A DNA stretch of 64,000 nt from Allosaccharopolyspora coralli (GCF_009664835.1 NZ_CP045929.1:3162001-3226000); one strand, 5' to 3'. Counted from the stretch's first letter, positions 24,432 through 33,465 are shown. Notes: a model not told the origin generated them from the letters alone. Numbers and translations are program-made.

Positions 24432-25444
24432 GCGATCTTCCCGGACTCGACCTCACCGCACTGCGTCGCTACCTGGACTCGCAGGGTTTCGAGCCGCCGC
24501 CCCTGCACGGCGAGCTGATCGAAGGCGGTCGTTCCAACCTCACCTACATCGTCTCCGGCGGAGACCGCCGGTGGGTGGTACGCCGGCCGCCGCTCGGGCA
24601 CGTGTTGGCGACCGCCCACGACATGTCCCGCGAGTACCGGGTGATGAGCGCGCTGCACGACACCGCCGTCCCGGTGCCAGAGACGCTCTCCCTGTGCGAG
24701 GACACCGACGTCCTCGGTGCGCCCTTCTACGTCATGGAGCACGTGAGCGGCACGGTCCTGCGTACCCCGGAGCAGACCGAGAAGCTTGCCGTGGCGGACC
24801 GGCGGGACGTGTCGATGCGGTTGGTGGACGTCCTCGCCGACCTGCACGCGATCGACCCCGGCTCCGTCGGGCTCGGTGATTTCGGGCGGCCGGAGGGGTT
24901 TCTGGAACGCCAGGTGCGCCGGTGGAGCAAGCAACTCGCCTCGTCGCGCAGCCGGGACATCGCGGGCATCGACCATCTCGCCGAGAGGCTGGGCGAGACC
25001 GTTCCGTCCAGCACACGCACCGGCATCGTGCACGGCGACTACCGGTTGGACAACGTGTTGCTCGGCGACGAACTCGAGATCAACGCGGTGCTGGACTGGG
25101 AGATGGCCACGATCGGCGACCCGTTCACGGATCTGGGACTGCTCGCGGTCTATTGGGAAGGCTTCTCCGGGATGCCGACCAACCCGATCGCGAAGGGTGT
25201 CGGCCCGGAGTACGACTTCCCCGCCGCATCCGAACTGCTCGACCGCTACGCCGAACGCATCGGAACCGATCTGTCCACATTGAACTGGTATGTCGGGTTC
25301 GGCTACTTCAAGATCGCCGTGATCCTCGAGGGAATCCACTACCGCTACACCCACGGGCAGACCGTCGGCTCCGGCTTCGAGCACGTCGGCGCTCTCGTCG
25401 GCCCGCTCGTCGCGCAGGGCCTGGCCACGATCGGAGAGGACTGA
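24428..25444 (+). CDS. Phosphotransferase (APH fold), ACAD10/11-type acyl-CoA kinase domain
   Basis: 338 residues. The aminoglycoside-phosphotransferase fold shows [13 protein letters not shown] (nucleotide loop), the invariant Lys position replaced by Arg in VVRRPPLG, the catalytic [11 protein letters not shown] (Asp and Asn) and [12 protein letters not shown] (metal Asp). This is the subfamily fused to acyl-CoA dehydrogenase in ACAD10/11 and to LvaA in levulinate catabolism, where it phosphorylates the 4-hydroxyl of acyl-CoAs. ATGA overlap with the HAD gene and 1-bp spacing to the dehydrogenase point to one transcript. Confidence 0.9.
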   Translation: MSDLPGLDLTALRRYLDSQGFEPPPLHGELIEGGRSNLTYIVSGGDRRWVVRRPPLGHVLATAHDMSREYRVMSALHDTAVPVPETLSLCEDTDVLGAPFYVMEHVSGTVLRTPEQTEKLAVADRRDVSMRLVDVLADLHAIDPGSVGLGDFGRPEGFLERQVRRWSKQLASSRSRDIAGIDHLAERLGETVPSSTRTGIVHGDYRLDNVLLGDELEINAVLDWEMATIGDPFTDLGLLAVYWEGFSGMPTNPIAKGVGPEYDFPAASELLDRYAERIGTDLSTLNWYVGFGYFKIAVILEGIHYRYTHGQTVGSGFEHVGALVGPLVAQGLATIGED

Positions 25445-25445
25445 C

Positions 25446-26654
25446 ATGGATTTCGCCTACGACGAGCGCACGGAGGAACTCCGGACGCGCATCACACGGT
25501 TCCTGGACGAGCACGTCTACCCAGCGGAAGCGGTGCTCGCCGAACAGATCGACGGCTCCGACGACCCGTGGGCCACGCCGCCGGTCGTCGAGGACCTCAA
25601 AACCGAGGCGCGCAGCCGTGATCTGTGGAATCTGTTCCTGCCCGGTGAACACGGGGCAGGACTGACGAACCTGCAGTACGCCCCGCTGGCCGAGCTCACC
25701 GGCCGCAGCCCGAGGCTCGCGCCGGAGGCGATGAACTGTTCGGCTCCGGACACCGGCAACATGGAAGTGCTGTCGATGTTCGGCACCGAACAGCAGCAAC
25801 GGCAGTGGCTGAAACCGTTGCTGGACGGCGAGATCCGGTCCGCCTTCTGCATGACCGAGCCCGAGGTCGCCTCCTCCGACGCGACCAACATCGAGACACG
25901 TATCGAACGCGACGGCGACCACTACGTCCTCAATGGACGCAAATGGTGGTCCTCCGGGGCGATGAACGCGAATTGCGCCATCCTGATCGTGATGGGCAAG
26001 ACGGACCCGGACGCCGAACGTCATCGCCAACAGAGCCAGATCCTGGTGCCGATGGACACGCCTGGCGTGCACGTCAAACGCGGGATGCAGGTGTTCGGCT
26101 ACACCGACGGCGATCACGGCGGCCACGCCGAGATCGAGTTCCGCGACGTCCGCGTGCCCGCGTCGAACCTGATCTCCGGGGAGGGCGAGGGGTTCGCCAT
26201 CGCCCAGGCGCGCCTCGGCCCCGGCCGCATCCACCACTGCATGCGTGCCATCGGCATGGCCGAACGGGCGCTGGAACTGATGTGCCGGCGTGTCAGCGAT
26301 CGTGTCGCCTTCGGCACCCCGCTGGCCGAGCAGGGCGTGCTTCAGCAGTGGATCGCCGAGGCGCGGGTGCGGATCGAGACGACACGGCTGCTCGTGCTCA
26401 AGACCGCGTGGCTGATGGACACCGCGGGAAACAAGGGCGCGCACACCGAGATCCAAGCCATCAAGGTCGCGGTTCCCGAGATGGTCACGTGGGTGATCGA
26501 CCGGGCGATCCAGGCCCACGGTGCGGCCGGACTCAGCCAGGACACGCCGCTGGCGAACCTCTACGCTCACGCACGCACGCTGCACATCGTGGACGGTCCG
26601 GACGAAGTCCACCGCCGGTCGCTGGCGCGCCGCGAGCTGAAGAAGTACCGCTGA
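25446..26654 (+). CDS. Acyl-CoA dehydrogenase, ACAD10/11-like
   Basis: 402 residues. FAD-binding motif [18 protein letters not shown], beta domain [20 protein letters not shown], and the C-terminal region [20 protein letters not shown] then [17 protein letters not shown]. The DGPDEVH signature, in place of the EGT of ordinary dehydrogenases, marks the ACAD10/11 clade. With kinase and phosphatase genes directly upstream it probably converts 4-hydroxyacyl-CoA through a 4-phosphoacyl intermediate for beta-oxidation. This pathway assignment rests on known ACAD10/11 and LvaAC chemistry and on gene order. Confidence 0.92.
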   Translation: MDFAYDERTEELRTRITRFLDEHVYPAEAVLAEQIDGSDDPWATPPVVEDLKTEARSRDLWNLFLPGEHGAGLTNLQYAPLAELTGRSPRLAPEAMNCSAPDTGNMEVLSMFGTEQQQRQWLKPLLDGEIRSAFCMTEPEVASSDATNIETRIERDGDHYVLNGRKWWSSGAMNANCAILIVMGKTDPDAERHRQQSQILVPMDTPGVHVKRGMQVFGYTDGDHGGHAEIEFRDVRVPASNLISGEGEGFAIAQARLGPGRIHHCMRAIGMAERALELMCRRVSDRVAFGTPLAEQGVLQQWIAEARVRIETTRLLVLKTAWLMDTAGNKGAHTEIQAIKVAVPEMVTWVIDRAIQAHGAAGLSQDTPLANLYAHARTLHIVDGPDEVHRRSLARRELKKYR

Positions 26655-26703
26655 GAACTCCTGTCAGAAGCGTTGCTCGGTGGTCCGGGTAGTTCCCTAC
26701 CTG

Positions 26704-26775
26704 ATGTCGACGCTCCCGCGTGGCCAGCCACGAGGTGAGATTCCGCCGCACAACCACCAGAACAGATCAACCCGC
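26704..26775 (+). repeat. 70-bp intergenic element, copy a
   Basis: gatgtcgacgctcccgcg leads to ccagccacgaggtgagattc and ends gatcaacccgc. It fills the gap between the dehydrogenase and the MaoC gene. Related copies lie at 27270-27340 (reverse), 27360-27408 and 54232-54280. Confidence 0.7.
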
Positions 26776-26798
26776 ACGCCGACACCAAGGAGCATTAC

Positions 26799-27251
26799 AT
26801 GCGCGTGTTCAGCAGTCCGGAGGAACTCCACGCCGCCAAGGGTGAGGAGCTCGGCAGCAGCGACTGGATGGAGATCACCCAGGATCAGGTCGACACCTTC
26901 GCCGACGCCACCCACGACCACCAGTGGATCCACGTCGACGCGGAGCGTGCGGCGCAGGGACCGTTCGGCGGCACCATCGCGCACGGTTTCCTGACGCTGA
27001 GTCTCGTCTCGGCGCTGAACTGGCAGATCTACCGGTTCGACGGCGTCACGATGGGCATCAACTACGGGCTGAACAAGGTGCGTTTCCCCAGCCCGGTCAA
27101 GGTCGGTTCCCGTGTCCGCGCGCACACCACCCTCGCCGACGTGGTGGACACCGGTGGTGGTGTGCAGCTCACCTTCGCGACCACCGTCGAGGCCGAAGGC
27201 GCCGACAAGCCCGCGTGCGTGGCCGAGGTGCTCACCCGGCTCATGTTCTGA
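26799..27251 (+). CDS. MaoC-family (R)-specific enoyl-CoA hydratase
   Basis: 150 residues, single hotdog domain. The catalytic Asp/His pair is in FADATHDHQWIHVDAERA, and IAHGFLTLSLVSAL follows with the conserved HGF. The protein then has LNKVRFPSPVKVGSRVRAH, typical of single-domain MaoC proteins. It hydrates 2-enoyl-CoA to the (R)-3-hydroxyacyl-CoA. ATG 26799 has AAGGAGC upstream. It sits between copies of a short repeat and may be independently transcribed from the HAD-APH-ACAD operon, though a functional link is plausible. Confidence 0.9.
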   Translation: MRVFSSPEELHAAKGEELGSSDWMEITQDQVDTFADATHDHQWIHVDAERAAQGPFGGTIAHGFLTLSLVSALNWQIYRFDGVTMGINYGLNKVRFPSPVKVGSRVRAHTTLADVVDTGGGVQLTFATTVEAEGADKPACVAEVLTRLMF

Positions 27252-27269
27252 CATGACCTGGAGGGTGTG

Positions 27270-27340
27270 CGGGTTGGGCTGCGTGTGTGGTTGCAGTAGC
27301 GGAACCTCACCTCGCGGTTGACTGCGGGATCGTCGACATC
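27270..27340 (-). repeat. 70-bp intergenic element, copy b (reverse orientation)
   Basis: Reads on the minus strand as gatgtcgacgatcccgc, then cgcgaggtgaggttccgc and ends caacccgc. Its ctcacctcgcgg (27306-27317) forms a perfect 12-bp inverted pair with 27380-27391 of copy c. Both lie between the convergent MaoC and esterase genes. Confidence 0.7.
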
Positions 27341-27359
27341 GAGTAGCCACCTACGCCAC

Positions 27360-27408
27360 GTCGACGCTGTCCTCGCCAGCCGCGAGGTGAGAACCCGCCG
27401 GTGGCCGC
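27360..27408 (+). repeat. 70-bp intergenic element, copy c (shorter)
   Basis: gtcgacgctgtcctcgccag then ccgcgaggtgagaacccgcc. It shares the central cgaggtgag core with copies a, b and d and forms an inverted pair with copy b. 27409-27468 shows nothing further. Confidence 0.65.
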
Positions 27409-27468
27409 TCTGCGTACGGGCGGGAAGACTCCTCGCGGTGTGCCCAACCCTCCCTGCCGAGCGGGGGT

Positions 27469-28407
27469 TCAGCCCTCGACGGGCTTGTCGCGGCTGAGGA
27501 AGTGGACGGCCTCCAGGCCGGTCGCGTCGAATACCGAGCCGTCGTGTGCTCCCGGCAGGATCGTCACGACGGGCGTGTTCTCGTGCCCTGCGACGAGCTG
27601 CATGGTCCCGTCGAAGAAGTGGTCCTTGTCCCCGATCCACACCGCGACCGGGACGTCGCCGAGCTCGTCGAGACGCAGCAGCGGGTCGTGGCTGCGCCAC
27701 ACCTGCTCGGACGGGAAGGCCTGGCGGACCTCGACCTCTTTCCAGTCGGTCATCAGCGCCGGGGCGAGCAGGCCCACCGCCTCCAGCGGAATCCCGCGGC
27801 GGTTGCGTTCGATGGCGTAACAGGCAGCGCCGAACCCGCCGGTGGACAAGCCCACGCACGCGTACGGCAGGCCGGTTCCGGCCTCGCCGAGCCCGCGTTC
27901 CAGCAGCCACCGTGGGATCTCGTCCTGGATCATGCTCATGAGCTCGCCGTTGAGCGAGCCGTTGTTCCAGTAGGCGTTGTAGCCACCGTCGACGGAAACG
28001 AACCCGAACGCGGGAATCGTGCCCGCCTGGTACTCGCTTTCCATCGCGGCCAGCGTGCCGAACGGGGTCGCGGTCGGCACCGGCCCGTCACGACCGTGCA
28101 GCGAGAGCACCATCGGCAGGTTCTCGGTGTTGGTTACCCCGGACGGGTAAGTGACGGTCAGTCCGACGGAGGCTTGCCGGAACTCGGAGTACACCAACTC
28201 GGTGATCGTCGTCGGCGTGTTCTCCGGGGTGATCTGCGGCGCGGGTTCGGCAGGTGGCCAGATCTCGGGAGCGGGCAGGCGCAGCGGCGGCGTGGCCTGC
28301 GGCCCCGGTGCCGCGGCGGGCGCGGAACACCCGGCGGCGACGCCACCGGCGGCGAGCCCGGCCGCCCAGGCCAGGAACCGCCGACGTCCGACTGTTCGGT
28401 CTCGCAC
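27469..28407 (-). CDS. Tat-exported esterase lipoprotein
   Basis: 312 residues from GTG 28407 (GAGAGG upstream); longer in-frame starts read as noise. The N-terminus has a twin-arginine signal, GRRRFLAWAAGLAAGGVAAG, directly followed by a lipobox Cys (AAGCS). The esterase-D-like alpha/beta hydrolase then shows LSLHGRDGP and the nucleophile elbow GLSTGGFGA, with a later acidic residue (WIGDKDHF) and His (PGAHDG). It should act on the outer face of the membrane on an ester or acyl substrate. Orientation is leftward, away from the quinone reductase promoter. Confidence 0.85.
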   Translation of the reverse strand: MRDRTVGRRRFLAWAAGLAAGGVAAGCSAPAAAPGPQATPPLRLPAPEIWPPAEPAPQITPENTPTTITELVYSEFRQASVGLTVTYPSGVTNTENLPMVLSLHGRDGPVPTATPFGTLAAMESEYQAGTIPAFGFVSVDGGYNAYWNNGSLNGELMSMIQDEIPRWLLERGLGEAGTGLPYACVGLSTGGFGAACYAIERNRRGIPLEAVGLLAPALMTDWKEVEVRQAFPSEQVWRSHDPLLRLDELGDVPVAVWIGDKDHFFDGTMQLVAGHENTPVVTILPGAHDGSVFDATGLEAVHFLSRDKPVEG

Positions 28408-28546
28408 GTGCCTCTCGCTCTCGTGACCGGCTCGCACACTGCGGACGCGACCGCAGGGGCCGCGTCCCATCGCTCCCACGTTACCGGGCCACCCGAACTC
28501 ACCGGGCACCGCGTGGTGGACGTGGCACGCGGTCGCCGCCGTGCGG

Positions 28547-29533
28547 CTACTGGCGAACCAGCGCGACCCGGCCGACGGTGTGCCCGTCACCGACCCGTTG
28601 GACGGCGTCCGCGAGGTTCTCCAGTGAGACCTTCTCGCTGATCAGCGGCCGGACGGCCCCTTCGGCGGCGAGGCGGCGCAGTTCGGTGTGTACCTGTACG
28701 ACCGCCTGCGGGGCACGCTCGGTGTAGAGCCCCCAGTGCAGCCCGAGGATCGAGTAGTTCTTGATCAAGGCGTGGTTGAGCCCGGGCGTCGGGATGGTGC
28801 CTCCGGCGAAGCCGATCACGAGGATCCGTCCTTCGAAGGCGATGCACTTCGTCGAGCGCGTGTACGTCTCCCCGCCGACCGGGTCGTACACCACATCGGC
28901 ACCCCGGCCGCCGGTGAGGTCCTTGACGACCGAGACGAAATCCTCCCGGTGCCGGTCCACGACCACGTCGGCGCCGAGTTCCCGTGCGATGGCGGCCTTG
29001 TCCGGCCCACCCACGACCGCGACGACCCGAGATCCGGCAGCCTTGCCCAGTTGCACCGCCGCGCTGCCCGTACCACCGGCGGCGGCGTGCACCAGCAGCG
29101 TCTCGCCTTCGCTGAGCCCGGCCCGGCGATGCAGCCCGAACCACGCGGTCTGGTATCCGATGTAGAGCGAGGCGCCCTCGGCGGGCGAGAGCGACTCGGG
29201 AGCGGGCAACGCTCGATCGGCCTGGATCACCGCGTACTCGCCGAAACCGCCGTGCGGCAGGGCCGCCCCACCGATCACGTGATCGCCGACCGAGACACCG
29301 GAGACCTCGCTGCCGAGTTCGACGACCTCGCCGCAGAGTTCGACGCCCGGCGTGAACGGCAGCTCGGGTGAGACCTGGTACTCGCCCCGGCACAGCAACA
29401 CGTCGGGAAAGTTGACGGTGCTCGCCAGTACCCGGACGACGAGTTGGCCGGGTCCTGGCTCGGGGCGGTCGATCTCCACCAGGCGGAGTACGTCGCGGGG
29501 GGAACCGAGTTCGGTGAGCTGCCATGCGTACAC
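28547..29533 (-). CDS. NADPH:quinone oxidoreductase / zinc-free alcohol dehydrogenase family
   Basis: 328 residues. MDR family pattern: VNFPDVLLCRGEYQ, PFTPGVELCGEV, the nucleotide-binding GGTGSAAVQLGKAAGSRVVAVV and DVVYDPVGGET. No zinc-binding Cys set, as in the quinone-reductase subfamily (QOR). The substrate is unclear; members reduce enones, quinones or crotonyl-type acyl-CoAs. It follows a TetR gene 36 bp upstream on the same strand and may be its target. Confidence 0.9.
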   Translation of the reverse strand: MYAWQLTELGSPRDVLRLVEIDRPEPGPGQLVVRVLASTVNFPDVLLCRGEYQVSPELPFTPGVELCGEVVELGSEVSGVSVGDHVIGGAALPHGGFGEYAVIQADRALPAPESLSPAEGASLYIGYQTAWFGLHRRAGLSEGETLLVHAAAGGTGSAAVQLGKAAGSRVVAVVGGPDKAAIARELGADVVVDRHREDFVSVVKDLTGGRGADVVYDPVGGETYTRSTKCIAFEGRILVIGFAGGTIPTPGLNHALIKNYSILGLHWGLYTERAPQAVVQVHTELRRLAAEGAVRPLISEKVSLENLADAVQRVGDGHTVGRVALVRQ

Positions 29534-29569
29534 GGTGACGACCTCCGGGGTCTCGTGTGGGTCGCGGGA

Positions 29570-30178
29570 TCAGGAACGAGGGGACGGCGATCGGAGCGCG
29601 TCCAGCAGCAGATCGGCGAAGTGCTCGCCCACCTGCTCGGGAGTCCATTCCCCGTCCGGCCGGAACCAGCTGCCGAGATGGTGGACGGAGCCGAAGAAGT
29701 AGTCGACGACGAGGTCGGCGGGCTTGTCGTCGCGGAACACGCCCGCGCGCTGGCCTTCCTCGACGAGTTCACGGACACGTTCGTGGTAGCGCCGCCGCTG
29801 AGCCCGGACCTCGGCCTGGGTGTCCGGATGCAACATGTGCATCGAGCGGAAGAAGATGACCGTGTCGTCCAGGTTGTCCGCCGTGGTGACCACGACGTCG
29901 GCCGCGACAGCGTGCAGCCGCCGGTCGACGGGGTCGGTGCTGGCAACGGCCTGTTCCATGCGTGCTGTCTGCACGCGCAGCACTCGGGCGTAGATCTCGT
30001 GGAGCAGGTCGTCTTTGGAGTCGAAGTAGTGGTACATGGCGCCTTTGGTGACGCCGGCGGCATCGACGATGCGCTGGACGGAGGTCGCCTCGAAACCGTG
30101 GTCGGCGAACAGTGTCGTCGCCGCAGCCAGCAGGCGTTGCGGCACCGAGTCGGTGCCCGCGTTCGCTGCTCGTGCCAT
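29570..30178 (-). CDS. TetR-family regulator
   Basis: 202 residues. The HTH region reads VPQRLLAAATTLFADHGFEATSVQRIVDAAGVTKGAMYHYF, with the Tet-type YHYF end. The ligand domain has TADNLDDTVIFFRSMHMLH. It precedes the quinone oxidoreductase by 36 bp and follows two SDR genes on the same strand, so it may control fatty-acid-related genes (KstR/FadR-like setting), but no operator is assigned. Confidence 0.88.
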   Translation of the reverse strand: MARAANAGTDSVPQRLLAAATTLFADHGFEATSVQRIVDAAGVTKGAMYHYFDSKDDLLHEIYARVLRVQTARMEQAVASTDPVDRRLHAVAADVVVTTADNLDDTVIFFRSMHMLHPDTQAEVRAQRRRYHERVRELVEEGQRAGVFRDDKPADLVVDYFFGSVHHLGSWFRPDGEWTPEQVGEHFADLLLDALRSPSPRS

Positions 30179-30264
30179 CGGTTCTCCCCGTCGTGTCCCA
30201 GGATTCGTCGTAGGTCACCGCCACCGCGGCGGTCGCAGAGGGCGTTTGGGGACTGAGGGACCTC

Positions 30265-31041
30265 TCAGCCCGCGTCGAGCATGCGTTGCAACTTGCGCAT
30301 CGAGCCCTGCCACTTGTCCGGGTCGCCGGCACGGGCCGCGTAGTACCGGGCGACCTCTGGGTGCGGCAGGATGAGGAACCTGTCGTCCTGCAGGGCTTCC
30401 AGCACCGACTCGACCACCGTCTCGACCCCGACGGCACTGTCGGCGAGGATCTGCTGACCCTGTTTCCCGCAGCGTGCCAGCATGTCCGTGCGCACGCCCT
30501 GCGGGCACAGTGCCTGCACGGTGATGCCGCGGTCGGCGTAGGTGATCGCCAGCCACTCCGCGAAGGCGAGCGCGGCGTGTTTGGTGACCGAATACGGCGC
30601 CGACCCCAGCATGGTCAACAGTCCGGCTGCCGACACTGTGGACACGAACCGCCCTTGGCCGCGTTCGAGCCAATGCGGCAGAACCGCCCGTGCCGCGCGG
30701 ACGTGCGCCATCACGTTGACGTCCCACGCGTGGTCCCAGGTCTCGTCGAGCGCTTCCGGACCGCCCGCGTGGTCCACTCCGGCATTTGCGCAGAACAGAT
30801 CGATGCGCCCGTGCTCGGCGAGCGCGGTGTCGACCAGGTTGCCGACGTCCTGCGCGTCGGCGGCGTTGCCGGCGACCGCCTGCGCTCCGATCTCGGCACA
30901 GAGGCCGTGCAACGCCTCGGCGTCGAGGTCACCGGCAACGACGTGTGCGCCGCGCTCCGCGAAGGCACGGCTGAGTGCGGCGCCGATGCCGTGGGCAGCG
31001 CCGGTGACGAGCACGACCTTGCCGGTGAGTTCCACGGTCAC
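30265..31041 (-). CDS. Short-chain dehydrogenase/reductase
   Basis: 258 residues. NAD-binding VVLVTGAAHGIGAALSRAF at about 9-27 has the classical TGxxxGIG. NAG appears in LFCANAGVDHA. Catalytic Ser in VSTVSAAGL and the YSVTKHAAL YxxxK pair are present. It has a long C-terminal tail ending in QRMLDAG. The stop of the preceding SDR overlaps its start (ATGA), so the two form one unit. The substrate is unknown. Confidence 0.9.
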   Translation of the reverse strand: MTVELTGKVVLVTGAAHGIGAALSRAFAERGAHVVAGDLDAEALHGLCAEIGAQAVAGNAADAQDVGNLVDTALAEHGRIDLFCANAGVDHAGGPEALDETWDHAWDVNVMAHVRAARAVLPHWLERGQGRFVSTVSAAGLLTMLGSAPYSVTKHAALAFAEWLAITYADRGITVQALCPQGVRTDMLARCGKQGQQILADSAVGVETVVESVLEALQDDRFLILPHPEVARYYAARAGDPDKWQGSMRKLQRMLDAG

Positions 31042-31796
31042 ACCCCGCCGGTCAGCGTGAGGCCGCCGTCGAGGACCAGGGTCTGCCCGGTCACCCAGCC
31101 GGCGTCGGCCTCCGAGAGCAGGAACGCGGCGGCTCCACTGATGTCGTCGGGCGCACCGAGCCGCTTCAACGGATACGAGGCGGCGACGTCCTCCTCCTTG
31201 CCTTCGTAGAGGGCCGTCGCGAACCGCGTCTTGACCACGGCAGGCGCCAGTGCGTTGACCCGGATGTCGGGGCCGAGTTCGAGGGCGAGCTGCTGGGTGA
31301 TCGACAGGAGCATCGCCTTGGTGGCGCCGTAGAAGCCGATGTGCGGCGCGGGACGCTTACCCGCGACCGACGCGACGTTGAGGACGGTGCCGCCGTGCTC
31401 GGCCATCCACGCGCGATGGACCTGCTGCACCCACGACAGTGCGCCGAGTGCGTTGACCTCGAAGGTCTTGCGCGCCACACCGTGGTCGAGGTCCACGAGC
31501 GGGCCGTAGGCGGGGTTGATGCCGGTGTTGTTCACGAGCATGTCGACCCGGCCGAACGTGTCGAGGGTGCGCGCGACGGTGTCGGCCTGGTGATCGGGAT
31601 CGTCGGCCTTGCCCGCGACGCCCAGCGCCCGGTCGGCGCCGCCCAGCGCCTCTACCGCCTCGTCGAGGGGCCCGTCCTTGCGCGCGGTGAGACACACCTG
31701 CGCTCCTTCGGAGACGAGGCGCTCGGCGATGCCGTACCCGATGCCCCGGCTCGATCCGGTCACGATCGCGACCTGCCCGTCGAAACGCTTGTCCAT
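31038..31796 (-). CDS. Short-chain dehydrogenase/reductase, glucose/3-oxoacyl type
   Basis: 252 residues. TGSSRGIGYGIAERL, NNTGINPAYGPL, VASVAGKR and YGATKAML give a complete SDR set (cofactor, NNxG, Ser, YxxxK). It ends GQTLVLDGGLTLTGGV like FabG-type enzymes. ATG 31796 was chosen as start; a frame open to 32000 is not supported. It leads the two-SDR unit with the following gene (overlap at 31038-31041). A role in fatty-acid-like oxidation with the neighbouring dehydrogenases is plausible but unproven. Confidence 0.9.
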   Translation of the reverse strand: MDKRFDGQVAIVTGSSRGIGYGIAERLVSEGAQVCLTARKDGPLDEAVEALGGADRALGVAGKADDPDHQADTVARTLDTFGRVDMLVNNTGINPAYGPLVDLDHGVARKTFEVNALGALSWVQQVHRAWMAEHGGTVLNVASVAGKRPAPHIGFYGATKAMLLSITQQLALELGPDIRVNALAPAVVKTRFATALYEGKEEDVAASYPLKRLGAPDDISGAAAFLLSEADAGWVTGQTLVLDGGLTLTGGV

Positions 31797-32018
31797 GTGG
31801 ATGTGGTCCCTTCCCACGCGGTGCCGGACGGACCGGTCGACGCCCAAGACCGACCAGTCGGTACGTGCAGTCAACGCGGTTCGGGAGAGCGTCGTCAACC
31901 CCCCGCGCGGCGACCCGCCTCGGCACACGAGTCGGGGCGGCTGCAGGCACGAGCACGGTCGGTGACATGACCGACACTCATCCGGCGCACGAAAGCGCAC
32001 GTTTCGCGCGCCGAGCCG

Positions 32019-32024
32019 CTAGAC
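32019..32024 (+). promoter_or_regulatory. -10 box of a probable leaderless promoter (antitoxin)
   Basis: TAGACT is 7 nt before ATG 32032. A GTG at 32026 in the same frame is also possible but lies too close to the box. Confidence 0.5.
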
Positions 32025-32031
32025 TGTGGGT

Positions 32032-32616
32032 ATGACAGTCGCGTTGGAAACCGTGCTGGCCAGGGCGGGACTGCGGGTCACCGCCACCGAGTTCCTCAGC
32101 CTGGTCGAGGACGCGGCCAAGAAGCTCACCCCCGCCCAGCAGCAACCCTCGACCCAGTTCAGCAGCGCCGAGCGAGCCGCACTCGCCGACGTGGGCCTCG
32201 ACCTGTCCCCCGTCGACGCGGACGAGCACGACGCCCGTGCGCGCACGGTGGCCGAACAGGCGGTCATGCGCGACACCGCCCTGTCGGTCAACCAGGCCGC
32301 CGCCCGGATCGGCGTCGACACCAGTCGCATCCGCCACCGCATCGGCTCCGGCAGACTCGTCGGATGGAAGGATCGCGGTGGCTGGCGGCTGCCCGCGTGG
32401 CAGTTCACCGATGCCGACGTGCTCCCCGGCCTGGACAGCGTGCTCCTGGCGGTGCCGATCGACCAGCCCGCTCTGGTGCTCGCCAAGTTCATGACCACTC
32501 CGCAGGACGACCTGCTACTCGGAGACCGCCCGGTGTCCCCGAGAGAGTGGCTGATGGCGGGCGGCAGCGCGGAACGGGTGGCGACCCAGGCCGCGATGCT
32601 CGGCACCCCCGCCTAG
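32032..32616 (+). CDS. Xre/MbcA-type antitoxin partner of the RES toxin
   Basis: 194 residues. The middle holds a helix-turn-helix like that of excisionase/MerR proteins: LSVNQAAARIGVDTSRIRHR then IGSGRLVGWKDRGGWRLPAW. The end, LLLGDRPVSPREWLMAGGSAERV, resembles the C-terminal toxin-binding part of RES-associated antitoxins (DUF2384 style). The gene directly precedes a RES-domain gene on the same strand with a 75-bp gap, the standard antitoxin-first order. The start fits a leaderless transcript. Confidence 0.75.
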   Translation: MTVALETVLARAGLRVTATEFLSLVEDAAKKLTPAQQQPSTQFSSAERAALADVGLDLSPVDADEHDARARTVAEQAVMRDTALSVNQAAARIGVDTSRIRHRIGSGRLVGWKDRGGWRLPAWQFTDADVLPGLDSVLLAVPIDQPALVLAKFMTTPQDDLLLGDRPVSPREWLMAGGSAERVATQAAMLGTPA

Positions 32617-32691
32617 GAACGCTCGACACCCAGACCCCCGGCTGCCCCGGCCGGAGCGGAACCTTCCACGCACGGCAGACCAGGACATCCA

Positions 32692-33345
32692 TTGGCACGG
32701 CTCCCCCAGCCGCCGGCCCCGGCGGCGCTGCAGGCGTTGCTCCGCCGGACCGAGGACGTGATCGCGGTTCCGGCGGGGACGCGGCTCGTCCGCGTGTTCA
32801 CCACCGGTGGCAACCACCCGCAGCAGTGGGACAGCTTCCGTTACGCGGGTCCGCTGCCGCACGCACGGTTCGACCCGCACCTGCCCAATTCCCGGGGCGG
32901 CCCCTCGGTCACCAGGGAACACGGGGTGCTGTACTTCTCGCTGTCGGTGCGAACCTGCGTCGCCGAGGTCTTCCAAGCCACGTCCACCGTCGACCGGTCC
33001 TCACGGAGTCCGCACCTGGTGGTTTTCCGGCCGAGACGCACGCTGCGACTGCTCGACCTCTCCGGGCTCTGGCCCACCCGCGCGGGCGCGTCGCAGGCGA
33101 TCAGCAGCGGGCCGAAGGAACGCACGCAAGCGTGGGCGCGCTCGATCCGTGCCGCACATCCCGAACTCGACGGCGTCTGGTACTGCTCGTCGATGGACGG
33201 CGGAGACCCGTCACTGTGCCTCTGGGATCCGCCTTCGGCCGACGCGATGCCCGAAGCACCGGACGTGCTGCTGCCGCTCGACCACCCCGGCCTGGACGTG
33301 CCGCTCGGCAGGGTCTGCGAGGAACTCAGCTACACGCTGCTCTGA
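32692..33345 (+). CDS. RES-domain toxin, NAD+-degrading type
   Basis: 217 residues. RES features: an early Arg (GTRLVRVFTTGG), then a conserved Glu in SLSVRTCVAEVFQATS and a Ser in VWYCSSMDGG. The known members (MbcT, Rv1989c type) are NAD+ phosphorylases that deplete NAD+ when free of antitoxin. TTG 32692 is taken as start with AGGA upstream; other starts are possible. It pairs with the preceding antitoxin gene. A two-copy repeat follows 14 bp after the stop. Confidence 0.8.
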   Translation: MARLPQPPAPAALQALLRRTEDVIAVPAGTRLVRVFTTGGNHPQQWDSFRYAGPLPHARFDPHLPNSRGGPSVTREHGVLYFSLSVRTCVAEVFQATSTVDRSSRSPHLVVFRPRRTLRLLDLSGLWPTRAGASQAISSGPKERTQAWARSIRAAHPELDGVWYCSSMDGGDPSLCLWDPPSADAMPEAPDVLLPLDHPGLDVPLGRVCEELSYTLL

Positions 33346-33359
33346 GCCGGCACGTGTGC

Positions 33360-33412
33360 GCCCGTAGGGCACGCCTCATACGTGACCAGCCGGGGAAGGG
33401 TGAGGGGTTCCT
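33360..33412 (+). repeat. Two-copy intergenic element, copy 2
   Basis: gcccgtagggcacgcctcat at 33360-33379, then acgtg, matches 2501-2525 exactly; the following half (accagccggggaagggtgag) is similar to copy 1 but diverged. It lies between the convergent RES toxin and terC genes. Confidence 0.6.
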
Positions 33413-33423
33413 GCGAGCACGAA

Positions 33424-33450
33424 GCCCCGGAACCACTCGGGCCCCGGGGC
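33424..33450. terminator. Weak hairpin between convergent RES toxin and terC
   Basis: Arms gccccgg (33424-33430) and ccggggc (33444-33450) sit 16 bp past the terC stop. Confidence 0.4.
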
Positions 33451-33465
33451 CGTGTCGGCCGAAAG

